Part shown: piece by piece, positions 8,846 through 17,165 of the stretch
Numbering within the stretch: position 1 is the first letter of the stretch
How the letters are laid out: each line of letters starts with the position of its first letter
From: Dactylosporangium aurantiacum
GTDB lineage: Bacteria > Actinomycetota > Actinomycetes > Mycobacteriales > Micromonosporaceae
Reading direction: 5' to 3'
Length of the DNA stretch: 64,000 nt
NCBI RefSeq assembly: GCF_000716715.1
Contig: NZ_JNYJ01000044.1
Location: forward strand, 1 to 64,000
Made by a program: the position numbers and the translations under genes
Notes under the pieces: model-generated
The model's input: the letters and a program-made list of their open reading frames with translations, nothing else
Told to the model about the DNA's origin: nothing
Databases searched by the model: none

Positions 8846-9556
8846 ATGTGCACCGTGCTCCTGCGCTTCGACCCCGCCGCCACCTGGCCCCTGCTGCTGG
8901 CCGCGGTCCGCGACGAGTACCTGGCCCGCCCCTGGGAGCCGCCCGCCGAGCACTGGCCGGGCCGCTGGGGAGGCCGCGACAGCACCGGCGGCGGCACCTG
9001 GCTCGCCGTCGACCCGGCCGCCGGCACCGTGACCGCCCTGCTCAACGGCTTCCCGCCGCTGCCACCCCTGGGCGACCGCCCGACCCGGGGCACCCTCCCC
9101 CTGACCCCGCTGCCGTCGGACCTCACCGGTTTCGATGCCTTTCATCTGGTACGCGCAACGCCCGCCGACGTCACCGTCGTGTCCTGGAACGGCACCGACG
9201 TGACCCGCCAGACCCTCCCACCCGGCGACCACGTCATCGTCAACCAGGGCGTCGACGTCAACGCCTTCGCCCCGCTGCACGCCGCCGCCACCCCCGACCC
9301 CCGCCCGGGCCTGCCCACCGCCGACGCCTGGGGCGACTGGGTCCCCATGCTCGCCGGCGGCACCTTCACCGGCGCCGCCCCGCGCACCCTGCTCGTCCAC
9401 CACTCGGTCGACGGCCTCGAGTACGGCTCGGGCTCCGCCAGCCTGGTCGCCCTGCGCCCCGGCACCGCCCGCTACGACTTCGCCACCACCCCCGGCCCCA
9501 CCGCCACCTGGCAGGAGATAGCTGTGCTGCCGCCTGTGCTGCCGCCCCACCGCTGA
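8846..9556 (+). CDS. NRDE/TANGO2-like Ntn-hydrolase family protein
   Basis: The 236-residue product starts MCTVLLRFDP, with Cys2 at the place of the Ntn nucleophile of NRDE-motif proteins. It is 11 bases downstream of the GGDEF-EAL stop and may belong to the same transcript. The classical NRDE tetrapeptide is replaced by AVRDEYLARP, where RDE is retained. Substrate and role are unknown. A terminator hairpin overlaps its stop codon. Confidence 0.7.
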   Translation: MCTVLLRFDPAATWPLLLAAVRDEYLARPWEPPAEHWPGRWGGRDSTGGGTWLAVDPAAGTVTALLNGFPPLPPLGDRPTRGTLPLTPLPSDLTGFDAFHLVRATPADVTVVSWNGTDVTRQTLPPGDHVIVNQGVDVNAFAPLHAAATPDPRPGLPTADAWGDWVPMLAGGTFTGAAPRTLLVHHSVDGLEYGSGSASLVALRPGTARYDFATTPGPTATWQEIAVLPPVLPPHR

Positions 9557-9565
9557 CGCGGTGGG
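9546..9565 (+). terminator. Hairpin terminator over the stop codon
   Basis: CCCACCGC (9546-9553) and GCGGTGGG (9558-9565) form a perfect 8-bp stem with a TGAC loop that contains the TGA stop of the NRDE gene. There is no U-tract. The stretch 9566-10,109 after it shows no gene I can support. Confidence 0.6.
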
Positions 9566-10109
9566 TCCCGGCGGGGGTTCCCACCCGCACCCCCATGCTC
9601 GCTGCGCTCGCACCGCCTGCGCTGCCGCGCGGCGGCTTCTCGCGCGTGCGCGCCGCAACCGCTGGTCGACCTCCCCGGGTCGGCCGGCAGGGCTCCTGAC
9701 CGCGATCGGGAAGGGCACATTCGGGACACCCGTCGACCAGCCACCGGCCACGACCCGCCCCTTGACCGAGACGCAGCCGCCTCCCGACACCAGGACACCG
9801 GACGCCAGCACCAGACACGGGAACGGGCACCGGCACTGGCACCGGGCGGCGAACCGCATGCGAGCGCCCACACCCCGGCAGCACGGCGCTCTACCGGGGC
9901 CATGGTTCGAGGGTCTGTCCCTGGTAGGGGGCGGTCGGGGCACGGCCTTGCCGACACGGGCGCTGTGGTGTCGTGCACACCGGGTCTTATCGGGCTGATG
10001 CCGCCCTCCCTTGCGGCGGGCGCGAGGTCCTGTGCACACCGGTCGCCGGGTGGTGTTGGAGGAAGCGGTGGATGCCGGCGCGACGGTTGATTCCTGGACG
10101 TCACCACTG

Positions 10110-10891
10110 TGGGCGGCTGCGGCGGCCGTGGGCGTCTGTGGTGGGGCAGCAGGTATCGATGGTGGGTCGCCGAGCGAGGGATGCGCAGCCGGGTCGGCAG
10201 GCGCTGTCCCGCACGCGGCGCGGTCGGTCGCGGCGCGGCCGGTCGCGGTCGCCGGCCGGGCTGTCAGCGGCGCGGTTGCCGGACCAGTCGATGACCCCGC
10301 TGGCCTCGTCGCTGGTGACAAAGACGTCGGACGGGCTGTCAGCGGCGGGGTTGCCGGGCGGGCCGTCGCGGTTGGAGGGCACCCGGTTGCCGAACGGTCG
10401 ATTGCCTGATGGGCAGCGGCCGTCGTCACCCCGGAAGTTGCCGGTGCCGGAGCGGTAGGCGCCGCCGCTCGGCCGGAGGTCGCGCGCACGCCAGCTGCAG
10501 GGCGCACGCCACCTGCAGAGCGCACGCCAGCTGCAGGGCGCATGCGGACCGCGACGGGCGCGGCAGTTGCAGAATGTGCGCCAGCTGAAGGGTGCTCGGG
10601 CGGGGTTGCCAGCAGGCGGGCGGTGCGCAGGCGGGCCAGCTTCGTGGCGTGGCGGGCCGCCAGCCCGTGCCTGCGGGCCTCTGCGAACTCGGCCTTCGTC
10701 GTCGCCAGCCATTCGCGGCGGCGGGTGTGGGTAGCCGCGGCGGCGGCCAGGCGGGCGGCCGATGCACGGACGTCGTCCGCCAGAGAGCCGACGGCCGATG
10801 TCGGCGTGCCGGCGTGAACCTGCCTGCGGTCGGCCCGTGTGATGGGCCGGCCCGCGTCTGGTGCGTCCAGCGAAAAATATGGTCGTGGCAC
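10110..10891 (-). CDS. Hypothetical low-complexity protein; 3' end unresolved
   Basis: A minus-strand start at GTG 10,891 has a strong GGGGGGAGG site 6 bases upstream. It opens a frame beginning PRPYFSLDAPDAGRP, followed by a convincing amphipathic helical stretch (SLADDVRASAARLAAAAATH through ARRHGLAARHATKLARLRT). Downstream the frame becomes Ala/Thr/Pro-rich with 6-residue repeats. It has no stop until 8534, deep inside antisense coding sequence, so the true end must involve a lost stop or frameshift; 10,110 is an arbitrary limit. The first 70 residues look like a real protein, and the remainder may be decayed. No family is recognised. Confidence 0.35.
10484..10537. repeat. 18-bp tandem repeat, three copies
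   Basis: Three 18-bp units (GCGCACGCCAGCTGCAGG and variants) run head to tail at 10,484-10,501, 10,502-10,519 and 10,520-10,537. On the minus strand the unit encodes the hexapeptides PAAGVR, SAGGVR and PAAGVR, so the period keeps the reading frame of the hypothetical gene. Confidence 0.8.
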
Positions 10892-10995
10892 GTGCCGCCT
10901 CCCCCCGGTAGGCGCCACCACCATTCTCCCGGACCCACCAGACCCCGTCCAGCGCCGCTACCCGCAGCGACCGGACCCGTACACAAAGCGTGATT

Positions 10996-11023
10996 CACAG
11001 GTGGGGCACAGGTAGGACCCACG
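10996..11023 (+). promoter_or_regulatory. Three 11-bp-spaced direct repeats upstream of GT39 gene
   Basis: CACAGG occurs at 10,996 and again at 11,007, with a weaker CCCACG at 11,018, all spaced exactly 11 bp. The last unit lies 39 bases before the ATG. The same arrangement precedes the GT2-GtrA gene. Direct hexamers at 11-bp spacing are typical binding sites for OmpR/PhoB-type response regulators, so a two-component regulator is a likely controller, though none is encoded in the window. Confidence 0.6.
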
Positions 11024-11056
11024 GTGCTGGCAGGGGCGGGCCGCAGTCTCGGCAGC

Positions 11057-13210
11057 ATGACGACGACGCTGAGCCGCACCGATGCCATCGCCCAACTGCC
11101 GGCGGAGCCGCCGCCCCGGGATCCGTGGTGGGTACGGCCGGCGGTGGCGGTGCTGCTGGTGGGGACGCTGGTGGCGTACCTGTGGGACCTCGGCGCGTCC
11201 GGGTGGGGCAACGCCTTCTACGCGGCGGCGGCGCAGGCGGGCTCCGAGAGCTGGAAGGCGTGGTTCTTCGGCTCGTCCGACGCGTCGAACTTCATCACCG
11301 TGGACAAGACGCCGGGGGCGTTGTGGGTGACCGGGCTGGCGGTGCGGATCTTCGGGCTCAGCTCGTGGAGCGTCCTCGCGCCGCAGGCGCTGATCGGGGT
11401 GGCGACCGTCTGGCTGCTGTACCTGACGGTCCGCCGCTGGCACGGGCCGGCGGCCGGGCTGCTGGCCGGGGCGGTGCTCGCGACGACCCCGGTCGCGGCG
11501 CTGATGTTCCGGTTCAACAATCCTGATGCGCTGCTCATGTTGCTGCTCGTCGTCGGCGTGTACGGCATGATGCGCGCCCTGGAGCGGGGCAGCACGTGGT
11601 GGCTGGTGCTCGCGGGCGGCAGTGTCGGGCTCGGGTTCCTGACGAAGATGCTGCAGGCGCTGCTGGTCGTGCCGGCGTTCGCGCTGGCGTACCTGCTGTT
11701 CGCGCCGACCGGGTGGGGGCGCCGGCTGGTGCAGCTGCTGGTCGCCGGGGCGGCGCTGGTCGCGTCGGCCGGCTGGTGGGTCGCGGTCGTCGAGCTGACC
11801 CCGGCGTCGTGGCGGCCGTACGTCGGCGGCTCGCAGACCAATTCGATCCTCGAGCTCACCCTCGGCTACAACGGCCTCGGGCGCATCACCGGCGACGAGA
11901 CCGGCAGCGTCGGCGGCGGAGGAGGCGGCGGAGGCGGCGGCCGCTGGGGCGAGACCGGCTGGTCGCGGCTCTTCGACGGGCAGACCGGCGGGCAGGCGTC
12001 GTGGCTGCTGCCGGCCGCGCTGATCTTCCTGGTCGCCGGGCTGGTGTGGTCGACGCGGAAGGCCGCCTACGTCCTGTGGGGCGGCTGGCTGGTCGTCACT
12101 GCCGCCGTCTTCAGCCTGATGCAGGGCATCTTCCACGACTACTACACGGTGGCCCTCGCGCCCGCGGTCGGCGCGCTGGTCGCGATGGGCTCGGCGACCC
12201 TGTGGCGCCGGCGCGGGAACCTCCTGGCGCTGCTCACGCTCGCGGCGACGGTCGCGGTCAGCGCGATCTGGTCGTACGTGCTGCTGGCCCGCGCCGCCGA
12301 CTTCCACCCGTGGCTGCGCGTCGCGGTGCTGCTTGCCGGCGCGGCGGGCGCGGCGGGGCTGCTGGTCAGCCAGCGGCTCGGCCCCGCGCTCAGGCGGCGG
12401 GTCGGCCCGGTGGCGGCCGCGGCGGCGCTGTTCGCGCTGCTGGGCGGGCCGGTCGCGTACTCGCTGAACACCGTCGCGACCCCGCACAGCGGCTCGATCG
12501 TCACGGCCGGGCCGGCGGTCGCGGGCGGCGGCTTCGGCGGCGGGCGCGGCATGGGCGGCGGTCCCGGCGGCATGGGCGGCTTCGGCGGCACGGGCGGCGG
12601 CCCCGGTGTCCCCGGCGGCGCCCCCGGCCCCGGCGGCGCCGGCGGCTTCCGCAACGGCGGCGCGGCTCCCGGCGCGGGCACGGCTCCCGGCGCGGGCACG
12701 GCTCCCGGCGGCGCGGGCACGACCGGCGGCGGCACGGGCGCGTTCCCCGGCGGCGCGGGTACGACCGGCGGCGCGGGTACGACCGGTGGCGGCGCGGGCG
12801 CGGCTCCCGGTGGGCAGCGCGGCGGCTTCGGTGGCGCGGGCGGCGGCATAGGTGGCCTGCTCAACGCGACCACCCCGAGCGCGGAGCTCGTCGCGCTGCT
12901 GAGCCAGGACGCGTCGCGGTACACCTGGGTCGGCGCGGCCGTCGGGTCCAACAGCGCGTCCGGGTACCAGCTGGCGACACAGCTGCCGGTGATGGCGATC
13001 GGCGGCTTCAACGGCAGCGACCCCGCGCCGAGCCTGGAGCGGTTCCAGCAGTACGTCGCGGCCGGCGAGATCCACTACTTCATCGGCGGTGCCGGGGTCG
13101 GTGGCCGCAGCAACGGCGGCAGCAGCGTCAGCGCGCAGATCGCGGCGTGGGTCGCGGCCAACTACACCGCGCGGACGGTCGGCGGCGTCACCGTGTACGA
13201 CCTGTCGTAG
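11057..13210 (+). CDS. GT39/ArnT-like membrane glycosyltransferase with Gly-rich region
   Basis: The 717-residue protein starts MTTTLSRTDA. It has about ten to twelve transmembrane helices and the N-terminal loop features of the PMT/ArnT (GT39) superfamily (DKTPGALWVTGLAVRIFG and FNNPDALL). Such enzymes transfer a sugar from a polyprenyl phosphate on the outer membrane face. Two Gly-rich inserts are present, one near residues 290-300 and a long one at about 495-615 with GGFGG and PGGAG motifs. A terminal globular part (about 620-717) resembles the soluble domain of related actinobacterial proteins. The gene downstream probably makes the lipid-linked sugar donor. Confidence 0.85.
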   Translation: MTTTLSRTDAIAQLPAEPPPRDPWWVRPAVAVLLVGTLVAYLWDLGASGWGNAFYAAAAQAGSESWKAWFFGSSDASNFITVDKTPGALWVTGLAVRIFGLSSWSVLAPQALIGVATVWLLYLTVRRWHGPAAGLLAGAVLATTPVAALMFRFNNPDALLMLLLVVGVYGMMRALERGSTWWLVLAGGSVGLGFLTKMLQALLVVPAFALAYLLFAPTGWGRRLVQLLVAGAALVASAGWWVAVVELTPASWRPYVGGSQTNSILELTLGYNGLGRITGDETGSVGGGGGGGGGGRWGETGWSRLFDGQTGGQASWLLPAALIFLVAGLVWSTRKAAYVLWGGWLVVTAAVFSLMQGIFHDYYTVALAPAVGALVAMGSATLWRRRGNLLALLTLAATVAVSAIWSYVLLARAADFHPWLRVAVLLAGAAGAAGLLVSQRLGPALRRRVGPVAAAAALFALLGGPVAYSLNTVATPHSGSIVTAGPAVAGGGFGGGRGMGGGPGGMGGFGGTGGGPGVPGGAPGPGGAGGFRNGGAAPGAGTAPGAGTAPGGAGTTGGGTGAFPGGAGTTGGAGTTGGGAGAAPGGQRGGFGGAGGGIGGLLNATTPSAELVALLSQDASRYTWVGAAVGSNSASGYQLATQLPVMAIGGFNGSDPAPSLERFQQYVAAGEIHYFIGGAGVGGRSNGGSSVSAQIAAWVAANYTARTVGGVTVYDLS

Positions 13211-13225
13211 CCACCCCGTCCCACG

Positions 13226-13259
13226 AAGGGGCCGTCCCGTTCCCGGGGCGGCCCCTTTT
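13226..13259 (+). terminator. Rho-independent terminator after GT39 gene
   Basis: AAGGGGCCG (13,226-13,234) pairs with CGGCCCCTT (13,249-13,257), followed by further T residues to 13,259. The T-run abuts the CACAGG operator of the next gene, so the terminator and the downstream promoter are packed together. Confidence 0.8.
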
Positions 13260-13287
13260 CACAGGCTGGGCACAGGATCGCCACACG
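13260..13287 (+). promoter_or_regulatory. Three 11-bp-spaced direct repeats upstream of GT2-GtrA gene
   Basis: CACAGG at 13,260, CACAGG at 13,271 and CACACG at 13,282 are spaced by 11 bp. The last unit lies 38 bases before the ATG. Sequence, spacing and the first codons (MTTTL) closely match those of the GT39 gene, so both genes appear to share one regulator. Confidence 0.65.
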
Positions 13288-13319
13288 GTGCCGGAAGCTG
13301 CGGCGCCGACCTTGGTGAC

Positions 13320-14525
13320 ATGACGACGACGCTCGCACGTACCGCAGCAGCCAACGCCACCACCGGGACCGCCACGGTCCTCGACGTGGTGGTCCCCGTT
13401 TACAACGAGGAACGTGACCTCGGCCCGTGCGTGCGCCGGCTGCACGCGCACCTCACCGCGACGTTCCCGTACCCCTTCCGGATCACCGTCGCGGACAACG
13501 CCAGCACCGACGGGACCCTCGCGGTCGCCGCCGGCCTGGCCGGGGAGCTGCCCGGGGTCGAGGTCCTGCACCTGACCGCGAAGGGGCGCGGGCGGGCGCT
13601 GCGGGCGGCGTGGGACGCGTCGGACGCGCCGGTCCTCGCGTACATGGACGTCGATCTCAGCACCGACCTGAACGCGCTGCTGCCCCTCGTGGCGCCCCTG
13701 CTGTCCGGCCACTCCGACGTGTCGATCGGCACCCGTCTGGCCCGCAGCTCCCGGGTCGTGCGCGGGGCGAAGCGGCAGTTCATCTCGCGGTCGTACAACC
13801 TGCTGCTGCGCGGCACGCTGCAGGCCGGCTTCTCCGACGCGCAGTGCGGTTTCAAGGCGATCCGCAAGGACGTGGCCGCGCGGCTGCTGCCGCTGGTGGA
13901 GGACACCGGCTGGTTCTTCGACACGGAGCTGCTGGTGCTGGCGCAGCGGGCCGGGCTGCGCATCCACGAGGTGCCTGTCGACTGGATCGACGACCCGGAC
14001 AGCCGGGTCGACATCGTCTCCACCGCCGTGGCCGACCTGCGCGGCATCGCCCGGCTCGCCCGTGGCCTGCTCAACGGGAGCCTGCCGGTGCAGTCCCTGC
14101 GCCGCGAGTTCGGTCGCGAGCCGCTCGTCGCGGCGGGTGTACCGGCGGCGATGCCGTCGCAGCTGCTGCGCTTCGCCGCGGTCGGGGTGCTGTCGACGGT
14201 CGCGTACCTGCTGCTGTTCGCGCTGCTGCGGCCGGCCGCCGGGGCGCAGGCGGCGAACTTCACGGCGCTGCTGGTGACCGCGGTCGGCAACACGGCGCTG
14301 AACCGGCGGTTGACGTTCGCCGTGCGGGGCGCCGCCCGCGCCGGCCGGCACCAGGCGCAGGGACTGCTGCTCTTCGCGCTCGGCCTGGCCCTGACGTCCG
14401 GCTCCCTCGCACTGCTGGGCGCGGTCGCGTACCCGCTCGAGGTGGCGGTGCTCGTGGCGGCCAACCTGACCGCGACCGTGCTGCGGTTCCTGCTGATGCG
14501 GGCGTGGGTGTTCCGGGCACCCTGA
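13320..14525 (+). CDS. GT2 glycosyltransferase fused to GtrA-like membrane domain
   Basis: The 401-residue protein has an N-terminal DPM/DPG-synthase-like GT2 domain: VVVPVYNEERDLG, ADNASTDGT, and MDVDLSTDL as the metal-binding DxD. A C-terminal GtrA-like domain with four helices begins near residue 278 (QLLRFAAVGVLSTVAYLLLF). Such fusions charge a polyprenyl phosphate with a sugar and may help flip it. It shares operator-like sequence and start codons with the preceding GT39 gene and probably supplies its donor. Confidence 0.88.
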   Translation: MTTTLARTAAANATTGTATVLDVVVPVYNEERDLGPCVRRLHAHLTATFPYPFRITVADNASTDGTLAVAAGLAGELPGVEVLHLTAKGRGRALRAAWDASDAPVLAYMDVDLSTDLNALLPLVAPLLSGHSDVSIGTRLARSSRVVRGAKRQFISRSYNLLLRGTLQAGFSDAQCGFKAIRKDVAARLLPLVEDTGWFFDTELLVLAQRAGLRIHEVPVDWIDDPDSRVDIVSTAVADLRGIARLARGLLNGSLPVQSLRREFGREPLVAAGVPAAMPSQLLRFAAVGVLSTVAYLLLFALLRPAAGAQAANFTALLVTAVGNTALNRRLTFAVRGAARAGRHQAQGLLLFALGLALTSGSLALLGAVAYPLEVAVLVAANLTATVLRFLLMRAWVFRAP

Positions 14526-14539
14526 TATCGTCAAATACG

Positions 14540-15604
14540 GTGAAATCGGGTTTTCTTCATGAACTGCGCGACGGGGTCACCCCTCGTGCGGGTGCCCTGG
14601 TCCTCGCGGTCCTCGCCGTGCAACTGGCGTTCATCGCCAGCTACATCGGCGCGTTCCACGAGCCGACCCCGCACCGGATCCCGATCGCCGTCGCCGCCCC
14701 GCCGCAGCAGGTCGGCGCGCTGGTCCGGCAGCTCGACGCGCTGCCAGGGACGCCGCTGGACGCCGTGGCCGTGCCCGACGAGGCCTCGGCCCGCCGGATG
14801 ATCGACCGCCGCGAGGTGTACGGCGCGTTCGTGGTCTCCTCCGCCTCCACCGACGCCGCCTCAGCTGACCGCCTGATCATCGCCAGCGGTGCGGGGGCGA
14901 GCGTCGGCCAGGTCCTCGAGCAGATCATCACCTCGGTCGAGGACGGCCAGGACCGCGCGTTCACCGTCGAGGACGTCAAGCCTGCGCTGGTCGGCGACGC
15001 CCGCGGCCTGTCAGGCTTCTATCTCGCGCTCGGCTGGGTCGTCGGCGGGTACCTCGTCGCGATCGCCCTGAGCACCAGCAAGGGCTCCCGCCCCGCCAAC
15101 CCGCACCGCGCCGTGATCCGCCTGCTGTCCCTGCTCGCCTACGCCCTGCTGTCCGGCCTCGGCGGCGCTCTGGTCACCGGCGCCGTCTACGGCGCGATCG
15201 ACGGCCACCTCGCGCAGCTGACCTGGTTCGGCGCGCTGCTGGTCTTCGCCTCGGGCGCCTTCACGATGGCGCTGCAGGCCGCGTTCGGCTTCATCGGCAC
15301 GGGGCTGACCGTCCTGCTGTTCGTGGTCCTGGGCAACCCGAGCGCCGGCGGCGCCTACCCGGCCCCGCTGCTCCCCCCGTTCTGGCGCGCCGTCGGCCCG
15401 TGGCTCCCCCCGGGCCTGGGCACCGAGGCGATCCGCGGCATCGTGTACTTCCACGGCGTCGGCGTGGGCCGCTCGGCGCTGATCCTGTGCGGGTACTGCC
15501 TCCTCGGGGTGCTCGGGACACTGGCGGCGGTGGCGGCCGGCCAGCCGCGGAAGGTCACCTTGCCGCCGACGGCCCCGACCGACGGGCCGAGCAAGCCGGA
15601 TTGA
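14540..15604 (+). CDS. ABC-2/YhgE-like membrane protein
   Basis: The 354-residue product begins at GTG 14,540, 14 bases after the GT2-GtrA stop. It has one N-terminal helix, a soluble loop of about 130 residues (IPIAVAAPPQQVGALVRQL onward) and about five C-terminal helices. This is the layout of YhgE/Pip-like and ABC-2 permease-like proteins. No ATPase partner is nearby. The start could also be a few codons away. Function is unknown. Confidence 0.65.
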   Translation: MKSGFLHELRDGVTPRAGALVLAVLAVQLAFIASYIGAFHEPTPHRIPIAVAAPPQQVGALVRQLDALPGTPLDAVAVPDEASARRMIDRREVYGAFVVSSASTDAASADRLIIASGAGASVGQVLEQIITSVEDGQDRAFTVEDVKPALVGDARGLSGFYLALGWVVGGYLVAIALSTSKGSRPANPHRAVIRLLSLLAYALLSGLGGALVTGAVYGAIDGHLAQLTWFGALLVFASGAFTMALQAAFGFIGTGLTVLLFVVLGNPSAGGAYPAPLLPPFWRAVGPWLPPGLGTEAIRGIVYFHGVGVGRSALILCGYCLLGVLGTLAAVAAGQPRKVTLPPTAPTDGPSKPD

Positions 15605-15636
15605 CCCAGGCCATTCGCGACCCGGCCAGCGGGACA

Positions 15637-15706
15637 CGACCGGCGAGAACGCGACCGGCGAGGACCCGACCGGCGAGGGCGCGACCGGCGGGGACGCGAC
15701 CGACGG
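15637..15706. repeat. 15-bp minisatellite, four full copies
   Basis: Units of the form CGACCGGCGAGGACC run from 15,637 in 15-bp steps (15,637, 15,652, 15,667, 15,682) with a partial fifth copy. It lies just after the ABC-2-like gene, in a gene-free stretch (15,605-16,439). Confidence 0.85.
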
Positions 15707-15812
15707 ATGGTCGACCGGCCACCGAGCGCGGCACGCGAAGCGGGCCGGGCGCGAAGCAGGCGGACGCGGACGGGCAGGCACGCGGACGGGCAGGCGGACG
15801 CGGACGGGCAGG

Positions 15813-15971
15813 CACGCCGACGGGCAGGCACGCCGACGGGCAGGCACGCCGACGGGCAGGCACGCCGACGGGCAGGCACGCGGACGCCTGGGCGAGTGCG
15901 CATGCCGCAACGGACCACGCCACCCACGGACCACGCCACCCACCGACCACGCCACCCACCGACCACGCCAC
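15813..15971. repeat. Two 16-bp minisatellites
   Basis: CACGCCGACGGGCAGG occurs in four perfect head-to-tail copies (15,813-15,876), preceded by degenerate copies from about 15,770. A second, unrelated 16-bp unit, CCACGCCACCCACCGA, occurs about three times (15,915-15,962) plus a partial copy. The 15,605-16,439 interval holds only these arrays and unremarkable sequence; the frames through it are repetitive Arg/Pro or His/Thr strings and not convincing genes. Confidence 0.85.
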
Positions 15972-16439
15972 CACGAACCACGCACCCACCAGCCGCGTCA
16001 CCACAACCACGGACCGCGCCACCACGGACGCGCCGCCACGGGTTGCTGCTTTCGGGCCGAGACGGTGCGGCTTGATACCAGACGTGGCCGCCGTCCGAGG
16101 CCGTCGCGCGCAGCGGAAACGGGTACGCCACCCGTACGAGATTCCAGCCGTGGCAAGGAGGCCGCCCGCTCACGCAAGCGCCTGCCACCACGACCGGCAC
16201 CACCGTCCGCGGAGCCGGCCTGGAGCCAGCCGATCCGACCCACCTCGACGCGGATCTCCGACCCACCTCGAACGCGGATCAACGAAGCCGCGTCCGAGGC
16301 AGCAACCCCACGCGGCCCACGGGTCGACGACGCACACCCGCTACGAATTCGCAGCCCGGAAGCACGTGCCCGGTGACTGCCTGATGGCATCTTACACCGG
16401 CACAGGAAATTGATCTCCGACGTCGTCGCTGTCCGTAGT

Positions 16440-17165
16440 CTAATCCATCCAACGCGGCGCCCGGCGTTCGCGGAACGCGGCGATGCCCTCCGCCACCTCC
16501 GCCGGGTCGTGCGGGGCGGCCCCGTCCGACCCGTCGATGATCGCCTTGGCGGAGCGGACGCTGTGCTGGGAGCGGGCCGCGATGGTGGTGGCGGTGGCCT
16601 GTACCAACGCTGCCAGGTCGGCGGCGGGGGCGACGGTGTCGACGAGGCCGATCCGTTCGGCGGTGGCGGCGTCGATCAGGTCGCCGGTGAAGAGCAGCAG
16701 CTTCGCGCGGGCCGGGCCGACGAGGGCGGCGAGGCGGCGGGTGGTGGAGGGCGGGTAGACGATGCCGAGCTTCGCCGGGGTGACGCCGAAGCGGCTGTCC
16801 GATGCGGCGAAGCGCAGGTCGCAGGCGACGGCGAGCTGGCAGCCGCCGCCGACGCAGAAGCCGTCGATGCGGGCGATGACCGGTTTCGGGAACGCGGCGA
16901 GGGCCCGTTCGGCGTGCACGGCGACGCTGTCCTCGCCGGCGGCGGCGATGGTGGCGGCGTCGTCGAGGTCGGCGCCGGCGCTGAAGGTGCCGCCCGCGCC
17001 GGCGACGACGAGGACCTTGACGGCCGGGTCGGCGGCGAGCGCTGACAGGTGCTCCGGCACGGCGGTCCACATGGCGGCGGTGAGCGCGTTGCGCTTGCCG
17101 GGGTTGTCGATGAGCAGGGTGGCGACCGCGCCGTCGACGTCGACGCGGATCTCGCCGTCGCTCAC
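16440..17165 (-). CDS. Enoyl-CoA hydratase/isomerase family protein
   Basis: The 241-residue crotonase-fold protein shows NPGKRNALTAAMW, the oxyanion-hole segment AGGTFSAGADLDD, and FCVGGGCQLAVACDLRFAASDSRFGVTPAKLG. In the second oxyanion region the place of the usual catalytic Glu is taken by C-Q-L, and the second acidic position reads GIVYPPSTT, so the exact reaction is uncertain. The GTG start at 17,165 overlaps the upstream ligase stop by 4 bp (GTGA), so the two are translationally coupled. Confidence 0.88.
   Translation of the reverse strand: MSDGEIRVDVDGAVATLLIDNPGKRNALTAAMWTAVPEHLSALAADPAVKVLVVAGAGGTFSAGADLDDAATIAAAGEDSVAVHAERALAAFPKPVIARIDGFCVGGGCQLAVACDLRFAASDSRFGVTPAKLGIVYPPSTTRRLAALVGPARAKLLLFTGDLIDAATAERIGLVDTVAPAADLAALVQATATTIAARSQHSVRSAKAIIDGSDGAAPHDPAEVAEGIAAFRERRAPRWMD

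Noticed and set aside
15813..15876. Possible CRISPR array
   Set aside because: The 16-bp units are directly adjacent with no spacers, and no cas genes are present.
15355..16266. 303-codon minus-strand frame over the minisatellites
   Set aside because: Its sequence is just translated repeats (VPARRRACPSACL type) with no start signal.
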